DNA from: Rhyacophila brunnea
Taxonomy: Eukaryota > Arthropoda > Insecta > Trichoptera > Rhyacophilidae
NCBI GenBank assembly: GCA_022495005.1
Contig: JAGYXB010001339.1
Location: 1-64,000 of the forward strand
Direction: 5' to 3'
Length of the DNA: 64,000 nucleotides
Position numbers and translations under genes: made by a program. Shown piece by piece: positions 1-25,879 of this stretch. The notes under the pieces are model-generated. The model made no database searches. It saw nothing but the letters and a program-made list of their open reading frames with translations, and had not been told where the DNA came from. Within the stretch, counting starts at the first letter, position 1; every line of letters begins with the position of its first letter.

Positions 1-22
1 AAGGAAATACAGAAGAAAATAG

Positions 23-448
23 CGTCGGTCCCTATTAAAAAAGTCGGATCTGCAAAATGCTATTTTTCAGTACGAGCAATCAAAGATGTTTAATCAAATA
101 TCCTTTGTGACCTATTGCTTGCCATAATGAATAAAAATACGGGTTATATAAACTTTTCTAAACGTTTATAAAAACATCCGTCTGTCCGGTGAACATAGGA
201 GCAACTTTCAGATCCGACGCATCTTGCTCACCCACGCCCAGCAAACAATGTCGGTTGGTAAGAACCGACATTATTATTCCGACACTCTCGGTAGATCCGT
301 CATTTTTAGCTTGAATATCTCGAAATTTTTCAAACAAACAAAACAAACTGTGATTGTGGTATAAATATTTAAAGTGTTTAAATAACTTTTACGTAATAAT
401 CTGAAAATGACAAAATTTCAGATCCGACTTTTTTAATAGGGACCGACG
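23..448. mobile_element. MITE-like element with perfect 30-bp inverted repeats (family F)
   Basis: The arms at 23-52 and 419-448 are exact inverted copies over 30 bp (outer bases CGTCGGTCCC). ATAG flanks both sides (19-22, 449-452). The flanks join to match a related uninterrupted repeat at about 13573-13615, so the 4-bp duplication is real. A short minus-strand ORF inside resembles nothing known. Superfamily not assigned. Confidence 0.85.
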
Positions 449-452
449 ATAG

Positions 453-725
453 TATGTAGGTAAGTATGTTAGGATTACAATCATATCATATTTATTTATA
501 AAAAGTTTTGTTAGGTGCCCATATGAAGTCTTATCTATAAAATATCTGACAATAATGAAAGCATGATGTTTGATACCAATCAATATCAATTATTACTGTC
601 TGCAATGCTCCATGAAAAACATGTTATTTTTTAATCTCACTTCGATACTGCTATATCTTTCTGGAAAGATACGCACAGTGAACTTGTACAACTGCGAAAT
701 TTAATGTGTACAATTTATATGTAAC
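453..725 (+). repeat. Repeat family G, copy 1 (interrupted)
   Basis: Matches copy 2 at 13600-13879 throughout (shared CAATGCTCCATGAA and GGTGAACT/AGTGAACT blocks). Bases 1-22 are its continuation on the other side of element F. The 5' end is outside the window. Confidence 0.75.
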
Positions 726-793
726 CGAATTATGTATGATATTACTAATATTTCAATTTGATAAAACATTTATTTTATTTTATTTCATTTCAG

Positions 794-15322
<14,529 letters not shown>

Positions 15323-16195
15323 TAGTTAAAGCCTATTTATATTTTTAATTTTAAAACAAATTTTTATATAAATTGACACTAATTTAATAGATTTATATCA
15401 ATTTAAATTTAATGACTGAGGGTCTTTCTACACAACCAGGTAAAACATCGTGGTTCACCTACTACCGACCACATTATCATCTCACATTATATTCATTGGT
15501 TATAATTAGACTGATTACATTAACGTTTTACCGGTCACGAGAAAAAGTGCTTGAAAAGTGGGCGGCAGTCAGAGGTATGCATTGCGCACGCTGTGAATAC
15601 CGTGTGCAATGCGTCATTCATGATTAGTCATAAGCTATGTCTACATTTGATCATTTCAACTTTTTAATTCTAGTTTTAACACCGAATAGTTTTACGCATG
15701 CTGTAGGTTGAAAGCGTGTTACGCACTGCGCCAACTCTCTGCACTTGTACGTCAAATAGATTTAAATTTTTCACGGGAAGCAGTTTATCATATTTTTACA
15801 AATAAAAAATATAATCCTTCAAAATTATAATATTTTTGGTTTATTTGGCATAACATTAGAGTATAATAAATACTTATATAATTTTTTTCCGAAATCATTC
15901 AGTTTTCAACACTGATGTGTTGTTGAAAAGATATCCATCGGTGATGAATCTACTAGTACTAGTGCTAGTACTTTCATCATGACAAACGGTTATTTTGAAA
16001 CTGGTTTCATGCAGGCAGTGCGCAGGCTACACATGAACTGCATAGCGCTCATCTGGCGAACGAAATAATGACTGAATGTAGACAGGGCTATAGTGGTTGT
16101 GTTCTCCGCTTTAAAATATTTGACACTGAAAAGTTTATTGTCGCGTTTTGTGGGTTGCGTGTAGTTTGCAAATTTTATGAGCGGTTGGTAGCGAG
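15323..16195 (+). other. NALCN 3' flank / probable 3'UTR
   Basis: No ORF with family similarity. An AATAAA in an A-rich context near 15800 is the best candidate polyadenylation signal; I cannot prove its use. A small hairpin-rich stretch of repeated CTAGTAC units lies near 15945-15975. Confidence 0.4.
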
Positions 16196-16561
16196 TATGG
16201 CCCCCACATCCTGAAGCGGGCCCCCAGGCTAGGATCTTTGGCGGGCCCCCCTATCTATCGCTAAGGGTAAAGTCGGAGTGGCACTTTACAGTAGTGTTTT
16301 CTAAATGGTGTATTTTTAATACATCCATTTGAATTATGGAGTTGCCGAGTATCGGCACACAATGAAAAATTGTATCTCACAACCATATATTGTAATATAA
16401 CAACACTATTGAAGTGATATATCGCAGGCGACTTTTTTCACTATTAAAGCAAATTTGTGATGTGTGTTTATCTCACATATATGGTCGACTCGCCACGCCG
16501 GGTCCCTTCTGAGCCCGGGCCCCCAGGCTAGAGTCCTGTCAGCCCCCTTGTGGGGGCCATG
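16196..16561. mobile_element. GGCCCC-ended hAT-like element (family I), copy 2, opposite orientation
   Basis: ATGGCCCCCACATCCTGAAG at one end and CTTGTGGGGGCCATG at the other; flanks GTAGCGAG and GAAGCGAG (7 of 8). Inverted relative to copy 1. No coding sequence. Confidence 0.8.
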
Positions 16562-17280
16562 GAAGCGAGTGAACCGCTGCGTTTAACTTACCTACTTGTG
16601 TAGAATGCCTCTGAGTGTTCAGTCATGTATATAGGGAGACATCAGGTAGTATGTATAAGTATTGAAGCGAGATCTATACTTGCCTTCTTTCAAAGTGGTA
16701 TAATTCATGAACTACAACAGTTTCCTGGTAATAGATACAACGATAAATTGTTTTTTGCATTTTTTATACGGGTTTACAGATCACAGTATATTGGCTTCTT
16801 CCAGTGGCGAAGACTGCAAGAGGATAACATCAACTATACTGTCATGTTTTGCGTTTACTTCGGGAACATTATTGATGTATTATAATATTCCCTTTAGAAG
16901 TGGAGCAAATTTGCTAGTGAATTCAACATTGTAAAATTCACGAATTGACTAGTTTTTATTAAAATATGAGTGTTACCAACATAACACATTAAAATGTACA
17001 ATATAGTGTGTACTTAATACCTCCTATCGGCTGAACTTTTCTATTTCTAATACAAGATAGATATGCCGTCGTAGCCTTAAACATTTTACATGTTTATTTA
17101 TGTTTATTGACATTAGAAACTTGCATTATCCGGACATAAATCCTATAAGAATTTAATGATTTTTTTACAAAAAAACTTAGGATAACAAAAACTTTTTATA
17201 GAACAGTGAATTAATTAACGGGGAAATGACTGCAATAATCTATCAATAAATAATATTATATATTTTGTGTTAAAAACATA
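16562..17280. other. Intergenic, nothing identified
   Basis: AT-rich sequence with two overlapping short plus-strand ORFs near 16625-16934 that show no family signature and no supporting splice or codon signal. Confidence 0.5.
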
Positions 17281-18103
17281 TGAATACGTGTATTAATTAA
17301 GGCGCTAAGTACCAAAATAATAAAAACTGACATTTTTATAGAAAAATGTACTACATACCAACGCCAATAACTTCAACTATTACTGCCCTTCTTAGAAAGA
17401 AGGCAGTAACTCGCAAAATTTGTGAAATTGAGTTATGAATGCCATCCGTTAGGTAATTCTGAAAGCTATATATTCTGTTCATTTTAAAATCAGTATTATC
17501 ACTAAAATACCGTTAAAATCCTTAGTGAAAAAATAGACATCTTCTAAAATAATACATTTTTTTTAGCAAAAAGGCAGTAATTGCACATATTCATTGCAGT
17601 TACTGCTTGGTTATTATTAATTTGTTTGTATTTTAACTTGTCACTAATAAAAATTACAACCGTTTTTTATTAATTCACAGTACTAAATTTTGAGAAAAAA
17701 CACATTATGTCATTTATCTCGAAAGTGTGTGAGAGTCAGTTACTGCCTTCTTCCTGAGAAGGGCAGTAATAGTCTAAGTGCCTAAAGCAAGTCAAAAAAA
17801 TACAGCAAAATAATTAAACCTGTCGACGTTGTAAGTCCGTTGGCGTGTTTTATTTATAATGGTGTAAGTAGCACTGCAGTGGTCAACGGCGTTCAATATA
17901 AAATAGCTGACAATGGTGTGTTGACACTTGCGAGTTCTTAATACCTAAAATTATAGAAGCTGCCGTGATTACTTCACACTGTAAAACTACATTTTTCAAA
18001 AGGTCTGCTTCATTTTTATCACTTCATGCAATGACTCGTTATTTTGTAACTACAGGCAATACTACTTTTTGGTACTTAGAGCCTTATTTAATACACGTAT
18101 TCA
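17281..18103. mobile_element. Element with 40-bp inverted repeats, TA-flanked
   Basis: Arms 17281-17320 and about 18065-18103 are inverted copies with few mismatches (TGAATACGTGTATTAA outermost); TA on both sides suggests a Tc1/mariner-type duplication. Internally a second inverted pair (17376-17411, 17738-17773, core TACTGCC and AAGAAGG) flanks the centre. No ORF of note. Confidence 0.75.
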
Positions 18104-18105
18104 TA

Positions 18106-20285
18106 TTAAACTGAAAACATAAACTGTAATGGAAAGAATCATATTGTGGCGATTCTATTTTTACCCTATCTTCAAAGATGGCTTCTCATATAAAATATAC
18201 ATACCGTATTAGCCTAAATATGGCGTAATGTTTTTAACATAAAATATTTTTTTGTAAAAGCCATTTGCGTTACTAAACCATTAGTAAAAACGGGTAGGTA
18301 TGTATATGTTTTTTACCTACAGATGTCCGTATTCTATTTTGAAGAAATGCGTTTGTTTAATGTAACTGCGCTTAGTGACTAGTCCATACCAAGAACGTAT
18401 TATAATATACATATTATTATTCTTTTTATTTTTTAAAGCCTGTTAAAGCAAAAAAATCAGTGTAAATAAAAAAAAAGTTATCTGTACTTTTTTAAATCAT
18501 TTTATTTCGAAACCGTGCAAAAAAAAGTCGTGCAAAAAGAGGATCGGGTGTACATCCATATACTCATGCTAACCTTCACAATGACCCATGTCAGCCAAAT
18601 GTTTGTGGTCATTTGGTGTTTACAATAATTGTGAAGAGAGCGACATATGCACTTGTCAGCAAATGTTTGTCGTCTATCGACAGTGTCGGTATTGCAACAC
18701 GCTTCAAAGGGTGCCAACATTTGCCTGACTGATATTGGGTGCATAATATAATATTATATACCAATGCATTTCTGTTGTCATTGGAGTTTGTTGTTTTATG
18801 TTATGTATGTAATAATAAACAGGGCTGTCACATCGAAAGAACGGATATTGATACTGATGCCGCTGTGCAAAATATACATTCACATTACATTTGGGCTATT
18901 ACGGTATTATGTATAAAAGACAGAACCTTCCAAGCTTTGAGTTTTATAAGTATTTTAAAAAGTATGAAATGGAGTTAAATAATAAACATTTATTGCCTTT
19001 AGATTTTGTGGAGAAGCAATGTAGGAAAACTATTGACGGTGTATAAAATATAAATATGTATAATATAAATATTATTATGTAATGTAAACATTATCTGAAT
19101 ATTTTTTTAGTAAACTAATAATGAATGCCCAGAATTGAGTGTGGTAATATTAAAAATTACCGATTTCTTTGAAAATCTATAAAAAAATGAAAATCCTTAT
19201 AAATTATTTTGGATGTGCACAATTAGTTTGCTATGTTAACTAGTATTTAAAGAAAACTCACACTCTCTTTTCTCATCAGCCACTGGTGCATGTGCAATTT
19301 TGTTGCAGCGTGGGTAGGTATCATTTGTAAAAAAAAAACATAACGTTAGGAACCATGAATTGAGCCTTCATCTAAATTGATCCAAGACAATGTAGCTTTA
19401 AATGAATTTTAAAATATTTGTCTTTGTTCTGTTAATAAAGTATGTTTCTATTTAAATGTCCTAAAATAAAATTGGCCTTCTAAATCAGTACATATGATTC
19501 AAGGAGGAGACGCATATACAATTTGATTAGATAATGCACGCTAGCGAACATGCTTTAGAGATGTATTTTTGTCCGTCATGCCAGGATTAGTTGGCTTCAA
19601 GTCCATTAAGGGATAAGAATGAGGAGAATCAGCAAAGGAAAGATTCTCTTTGATAAATGATGTTTAGTTCTTATAATTGATAGTAACGCAACCTGCAGTC
19701 AGGATGTGTTCCACAGACTAAATGAAACATGCGAATTTTTTCCTAGCATATCCTAATAATTAACTATAATAAATTGATTTCATATGTTAATAATTAAAGT
19801 AAATCATACTACAACAGATGGCATTGATACACGCAGGCGAGCACACAAGACTGTTTGAAAAAATATACATAACTTACTACTGATTTTTTAAAGTGGTGGA
19901 GGGGTGGAGTTCACAAAATCTACCAGGTGTAACTGACTTCTGCCTTTACCCCACCTACTACTTAATTAATATTCCATTCACCAATTAATTTGTATTTTTT
20001 CCTTTTCTGGGGGGCGGTCCGGACCAGAAAACCCCCCCTTGTGTAGCATATAGCAATGAATCCGAGTCAAATGTGTGTTTAAAGCTCCTGTAGAGCAGTT
20101 TCCAAGCCCATGTAAGAAGGCTGCATTGTGTGCAAGTTTTATTAGAAGCAGTAATACCTGCAAGCAAGCATTTTCTTTAATGAATTTAAACAATGTCTGA
20201 TTTAAATGTCTAGACTTGGAGAATGTATAAATTGGTCCTACTGATAAAAAAAAAATAAGCATTCAAATAAATACATCAGCAGCCT
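18106..20285. other. Intergenic, nothing identified
   Basis: AT-rich. Several ORFs of 60-95 codons occur on both strands, including overlapping minus-strand ones near 19978-20262, without recognisable motifs. A small GC-rich patch near 20010-20036 (GGGGGGCGGTCCGGACC) resembles decayed transposon ends. Confidence 0.45.
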
Positions 20286-20286
20286 G

Positions 20287-20400
20287 ATGCTGAGTACCTC
20301 CGCTACACAGAAGTACATTGGAACATGTATATATCTGAGAGCGATTGAAGACACATATCCACATTCCAATGTACTTCCATGTAGCGGAGGTACTTAGCAC
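20287..20400. repeat. Foldback (long hairpin) element
   Basis: Arms 20287-20325 and about 20361-20400 are nearly perfect inverted copies (core TACCTCCGCTAC and AAGTACATTGGAA) around a loop of some 35 bp. A MITE-like hairpin; target duplication not certain. Confidence 0.75.
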
Positions 20401-20752
20401 TTACCTACTAACCAAATATTTTTTCCAAAATTGATTTTTTTACCCAGTCTCTCAAAAGGTTACCGACCACTGATGTAGATAGTGATTGTTACTTTTTAAA
20501 ATTAAATTAAACCCTAAATCCAAGTCATATTAGATAACAGTCAAAAAAGTTTGTGTGTTTTTATTTAAAAAAATACTTCTATATTAGCAAGACATTTTCA
20601 TCTACAACATTATTTAATTTTATTTATATTTTGTTTTTATTGTCAATTGTTTTGTCTAAGCAGGTCTTGATGAATTAAAATACATATTGATAATTAAATA
20701 CAATTAATATAAATTACATAATAATTTAAGAAATAATAAAATACAAAAAAAA

Positions 20753-20823
20753 TGCATTTGCCGGAAATCGAATGCGGGACGTCCGCATGGCAGGCGAACA
20801 TTCTACCACCGAACCAATAATGG
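20753..20823 (-). pseudogene. tRNA-Gly(GCC)-like pseudogene
   Basis: Reads TTGGTTCGGTGGTAGAATGT, an anticodon arm with loop CTGCCAT (anticodon GCC), and CATTCGATTTCCGG, all close to eukaryotic tRNA-Gly. Acceptor stem mismatches at positions 1, 6 and 7 and a T-stem mismatch argue against function. A T run (pol III terminator) follows at once. Could also be a SINE head. Confidence 0.7.
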
Positions 20824-21106
20824 ATATCGGTGTTTGTTATATTTTTTAATAAAAGGAAAGAAAATTGTGCACCACGGCAACTCGCAATTTTATTTTTCAT
20901 TTTACAATATGTATTTACTACACAAACGTATAATGTAAATTAATGATTTAAGAAATATATATTAATTAAAATAAAACGCATTAATACTAATATAAAATAT
21001 TAAAATATTTGTCAGAAGTGAAATCCGAACCTACGCCTAGGCAAACTTGATTTCACAACTCTATTCCCAGTTATTATACAGTGAAATCGTCGCTATGGCA
21101 GTCCCG

Positions 21107-21178
21107 TGCCATAGCGCAAAGGTAACACGTTCGGCTGGTAATCGAAAGGTCAGTGGTTCGAATCCACCCGAGTGCGAT
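21107..21178 (+). pseudogene. tRNA-like sequence, anticodon loop reads GGT (Thr-like)
   Basis: A-box-like TAGCGCAAAGGTAACACG, an anticodon arm TTCGG-CTGGTAA-TCGAA and a B box GTGGTTCGAATCCAC. The acceptor stem does not pair, so it is probably not a functional tRNA. Preceded by a perfect 10-bp hairpin (CGCTATGGCA/TGCCATAGCG). Confidence 0.6.
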
Positions 21179-21200
21179 TTATTTTTTCCTGTGAAAATAA

Positions 21201-21267
21201 AAGCGGTCACCCATCCAAATACTATCGGCGCCCGATGGTGCTTAACTTCGTTGATCGGAAGAGAGCG
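21201..21267 (-). pseudogene. 5S rRNA-like fragment
   Basis: The minus strand reads TTCCGATCAACGAAGTTAAG, then TAGTATTTGGATGGGTGACC, matching the central part of eukaryotic 5S rRNA including the internal control region. Both 5S ends are missing and there are several substitutions, so it is a fragment, not a working gene. Confidence 0.8.
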
Positions 21268-23639
21268 TTCGACCACTTGGCTGGTAACATTCTGCGTAAT
21301 GCTGGATTTTTGGACACAATTTTTATATGGCCAGCGGTAAGACATATACATGTCAAAATGCAAATTACTGCCTTAGTTACAGATGTGGGTTATAAATCAC
21401 AGTATTCAAAGATTCTGTTTAATTGTTAGAGGTAGTGTTTTTTCCGCAGATTTTTATCTCAAAAGAAAATGACCGATGTTGAATAAATGACATAAGAAAA
21501 ATGGATATCAGGTTTGATAGATGAATTTCATTTGAAAAGGAAAAAAAATTAAATACCGCTGTAGGTATATAATATTATTCCAACCCATTAACTCATTATC
21601 GAAGAGACTGAAAAAATAATTTCTTTCCTTTGCCGATTCTCTATGCTGTCTTAAGTGTAAATTACAACAGCAGACTTGCAGATCCAATAACTTCCCGTGA
21701 TCGTCTGAAATGTAGATTTGAATCATTTAGCCGAATCATGAGGAGAATAAAATAATTTCTATTTTTTCAACACATTTCATGTGACAGTAAGTTGGGTCAA
21801 AGATTACCCGAGGATAGATGAAAAAATACAAAGTGGGCTTGACGCGACGTCGTTGCATTCTGGTATTATCTAAATTATTGTCATTCAACATCCAGTTATC
21901 AAACATGCAATTTGATGTTTAAATATGTCGTGGCATAACATAACTTTTGTTTTGTTTTCGTGTTCAGGTAGCAATGGTGCGTTGTTAATGAGACTTATCC
22001 ATGGCAGGGAAGTAATATGCAACACAAAAAAAAAACAAATTATAATATAGCTGTTTAGAATTAAGCTCAATACAATTAATCGACTCGTCTAAGCAATGAA
22101 AACTTGCTTTGACAGTTGAATTAAAAATGCATGGGAAAATGGTGTCTGAGGAGAAATGTTGTTTACTTTTTTAATATCAGCAATATAAGATAAATATTAT
22201 TCATCGAATCTGCGAGTCTGCCCGTGTAATTAGATGTTTAGGTGTTTCCTGTCGGAATTGATGTAGATTGGTATTTCCTACACAATAATGACATAACGCA
22301 CAGATTGCATTTTGTATTTAATGTATATTATAGCCTTTTGTTAGATATTAATTATATATGCAATTTAATCAACAATATGGAAGTTTTATATGTCAAGTGA
22401 AAACAATTAGTAATTATTATTTTCTTGCAGCTATGTATTAAGCTGCGTCAAGTGTGATAAAATTTGTTCAATGTTTTTTGGTTTATCATAAATTCAACCT
22501 ATTTAGTAAGATAAGGAACCCTATTGTTAATATACAAATGGTTAATTTTTGATATATTATTTATTGAATTAAATAACGGGCTTTGTCATTTGTATATTTG
22601 GCATTAATGCAAACATGGCAATAATATTCAGAATTTTATCAAGTTTAATCTTATGTAGTTATTTATGAATCAATGAATGTTCAATTAGCGCAACATTGCA
22701 ATAGCCAACTTTTAAAAGTACCTATGTAGTTATTTAACAATTTGCACAAATCTTAAACTTATCTTAAATAACATGACTAAAATATGATATAAAATAACTT
22801 AATTATAATACAAATAACCTTAAAATAAAGCATTTAGCATACGTTAATAACCATTTTTGGTGACTCTTCAACCAACTTTTGTCAATATATAATAATTCTC
22901 GACACCTACAATTTTGCCTACAATAATGGATTATATATTGTGTTCATAGAATAATAAGTCATTGCATTACAGCCAATATCCTGTGTGTTAAGAATTCAAT
23001 GTGTGTTTTTTATATTACTAAAATATTCTTTTTATAGAAGAAAGACAGATATGTCCATTTTATATTTATTTTGATGGAAAACTATTTTTTGCAATGTAAT
23101 TTTAGTAGACTTAGTAATTATTGAATCTAAAATATTTTTATTAATCTATGAAAAATAGTGTCTATTTAAAAAAAAAATCTTATATAGGTACTTAACAGAC
23201 CATTAATTCTTAGGAAACTTTACTAAAAGAAAGATAATAAATATAATGCCTTGGGTATTTATATTTTTTATCCTTCAGTAAATTTTCTTTAATTCTGTAA
23301 AAATATGTAATAAAACGAAATTTTTAGTTTTACGAAAATCTATAAGGCATACATTATAATAATTAGAAATAGATATAAAAGAAAAATTAGAAAAGATACT
23401 AGGTATTCATTAATTGTTTATGTTTTCAAATATTTACCGTGATATAAAGTGATGATTAAATTTATATTACAGTTGATAATTTTGTAATAACGTTAATTAT
23501 GTAAAAAATGTAATTTATAATAGATAACGATTTTATTTCACTGTATCAAAAATAAATAATTTTGTTGTTAAAAAGTATTTTTTGCTGTACTTATTAAAAA
23601 ACCTCCTCCATTTCGATTGATACCAAAATTTTTTTGTGA
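21268..23639. other. Intergenic, nothing identified
   Basis: Very AT-rich. No ORF with a recognisable family, no inverted-repeat element and no RNA gene found. Confidence 0.5.
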
Positions 23640-24020
23640 TTTTACCGAGGCTTTGACTGTGACTCGCTGACATATCGCCTCTTCTCAAAAAGAGGAGGAT
23701 CCGCCGGTCCTTACTCCAATTCTGTTAAAGAACTTTACAATTTTGCCGATGTAGGGTGGTACCTTTCAATTCGCCAACATTCTCAAAGATATCCGCAGTT
23801 CGCAAGCTGTACTCTGTGTCGTTCATACTTAGGGCATTGTACTGCTATATGTACAATGTCCTCCATAACATCACATTCATCGCAGAGCTGCAAATTGCTT
23901 CTTCCCATGAGGACATCAAATCTTTTACCCATTGTGAGTCCTGTTCTTAGCCTCAGCTTATTTCTCTTCAAAGGAGACTCTACAAACCAGGGCACCAATT
24001 TAATGTGCTATTTCACAGAT
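23640..24020 (-). pseudogene. LINE ORF C-terminal fragment (zinc-knuckle type)
   Basis: The minus-strand frame gives LRTGLTMGKRFDVLM, then CDECDVMEDIVHIAVQCPKY and IGKIVKFFNRIGV after a break: the C-x2-C-x8-H-x4-C end of I/R1/jockey-type non-LTR elements. Interrupted and partial. Confidence 0.75.
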
Positions 24021-24130
24021 TATATTGAGATGCCATCTATCTTTATTTTGTTGGAATGATAGAAACCGATATCTCTCATAAAATATATAAAATAAGGTAG
24101 TCCCAGAAGTACTCGACCTGACGTATAGAT

Positions 24131-24345
24131 CAGCGCTCGAAATGGAAAATTTTACGAACCGGAGCGCCCGATGATTTTACGAAAATATTAACATAGTTAT
24201 CTAAATTTATGAGTATTTTATAAAAATAAGTGTTAGGTTTATTTTGTTATATGGCCGATCTAGCTCAGACGGTCAAATTATTTTCCTACGAGATTTTATT
24301 AATCGGAACGGCGCTCCGGTGCGTTCCGGTCCATTTCGAGCCCTG
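24131..24345. mobile_element. hAT MITE family A, copy 2, inside a mariner
   Basis: Ends CAGCGCTCGAAATGG and CCATTTCGAGCCCTG, flanked by the perfect 8-bp duplication GTATAGAT. Interior has no ORF. It interrupts the 5' part of the degraded mariner at 24093-25879. Confidence 0.9.
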
Positions 24346-24492
24346 GTATAGATAGCAGTTGTTGTTTGAAAATAATGACCATAATAGAAAGTACCAACCT
24401 TATAAACCCTAAGACGACGCTATGTTGTTCAGTAATTATTTGTCAGCCATCAACAGTGAACGCTCTCAGTGAATTTGTAAACATGGAAAAAA

Positions 24493-24747
24493 TTTTTTTT
24501 TTTTTTTTTTTTTTGACCATGTCCGATCCTGATAGGATCATATGGGCCTCCACAGAGTGGAGGTTTGTATTGACAGATTTTGTTTTTTACGAGAAATGGA
24601 TGTCAGCCACTTGCTCAACCTATTAGGTCCATACCCTGACACACACAAATTGAAAAACAATTTTTGTACTTGCCAGACCCAGGATTCGAACCTGGGACCC
24701 ACGGCTTTGTAGTCCAACGCTTATGCCGCGCGGCCACCGTGGCCATA
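24493..24747 (-). mobile_element. tRNA-headed SINE, copy 2, inside a mariner
   Basis: Best-preserved head: CCACGGTGGCCGCGCGGCAT then GGTCCCAGGTTCGAATCCTG (B box intact), body and a long A tail (T run on the plus strand). It interrupts the 5' coding region of the mariner just after an ATGGAAAAA. Confidence 0.9.
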
Positions 24748-24749
24748 GG

Positions 24750-25813
24750 AATAATAAAGAAAGGAATAATAAATAACCATAAAAATTGGTCATAGTTATC
24801 TGATACAACACTATCATTTGAAAGGCTTCAGTCCAATCAATGTCAAAGCGGCGCTAGATTCTACTTTGGGGGTGTCTGCTCCTTTGTTTACAACAGTAAC
24901 ATATTGGGTGGCTCAGTTTGAACGAGCTCGGACGAGCTGCCAAGACGAACAACGCAGTGGTCGACCAAATGAGGTGACCACGCCAGAAATGGTGACGAAA
25001 ATCCACAAAATGGTATTGGATGAACGTCGACTAAAATTGCGCGAGCTAGCAGACATGGTAGGCATTTCAAAAAGTGCTGTACATCACATATTGACTGAAA
25101 ATTTTGACATGAGAAAGCTGTGCGCAAGGTGGGTGCCGCGTTTTCTCACAATGTAACAAAAACAGCATCGTGAGGATGTTTCGATCGAGTGTTTGGCGAA
25201 GTTTCACACCAATAAAGCAAAGTTTTTGCATCTATAACCATGGATGAAACATGGGTCCATCACTTCACACCTGAGACGAAAGAGCAGTCAAAACAATCGA
25301 CTGAAAGGGGAGAATTGGCTCCAAAGAAGGCGAAGACAGTTCCATCTGCAGGCAAGGTCGTGGCGTCAGTTTTTTGGGATGCGCGTGGGTAATTTTCATT
25401 GATTATCTTCAGAAAGGAAAATCAATCAACGTGTTATGCAAACTTATTGCAGCGTTTGAGTGATGAAGTCAAGAAAAAACAACCGCAATTGGCGAAAAAG
25501 AAAGTTTCGTTTCATCAGGACAATTCATCAGTTCACACATTTGTTATCGCGATGGCCAAAATCAATGAGTTAAAGTTCGAATTCCTTCCTCACGCACCTT
25601 ATTCGTCAGATTTAGCCCCTCGGATTATTTTCTGTTTCCAAACTTGAAAAAATGGCTCGGTGGTAAAAGATTTGCCAACAATGAAGAGGTGGAGTCTGCG
25701 GTTGATGGCTATTTTGAGGAGCTCTACGATTATCACTATTTCAGGATATCGAAGCTATTGAACATCGCTGGGAAAAGTGTATCAACCTAAAAGGAGACTA
25801 CGTAGAGAAATAA
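24750..25813 (+). pseudogene. Mariner transposase, broken
   Basis: D,D34D transposase in pieces: helix-turn-helix part (RSGRPNEVTTPEMVTKIHKM, LRELADMVGISKSAVHHIL), then [53 protein letters not shown] and GDYVEK at the end. At least three frameshifts or stops; the PSD catalytic region has lost bases. Not functional. Confidence 0.88.
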
Positions 25814-25879
25814 AAATATTTTTTTCCAAATTTTTTGTGTTTTCTTTGTTAGGTGGGGTACTTCTGGGACTATCCTCGT

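Larger units (their letters stand above)
24093..25879 (+). mobile_element. Degraded mariner carrying two insertions
   Basis: Ends share GTAGTCCCAGAAGTAC and its inverse GTACTTCTGGGACTA. Removing the hAT MITE (24131-24345 plus 8 bp) and the SINE (24493-24747) leaves about 1.3 kb, the normal mariner length. The element differs from the two copies in the symporter introns. Confidence 0.88.

Noticed and set aside
19978..20262. Overlapping minus-strand ORFs of 94 and 60 codons
   Set aside because: No family motif, no splice context, and the C-terminal part overlaps a GC-rich patch that looks like transposon debris.
21201..21267. Functional 5S rRNA gene
   Set aside because: Both termini are missing and several conserved positions are changed.
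23783..23998. Zinc-finger host protein from the C-x2-C-x8-H-x4-C motif
   Set aside because: The surrounding residues are those of LINE ORF C-termini and the frame is broken.
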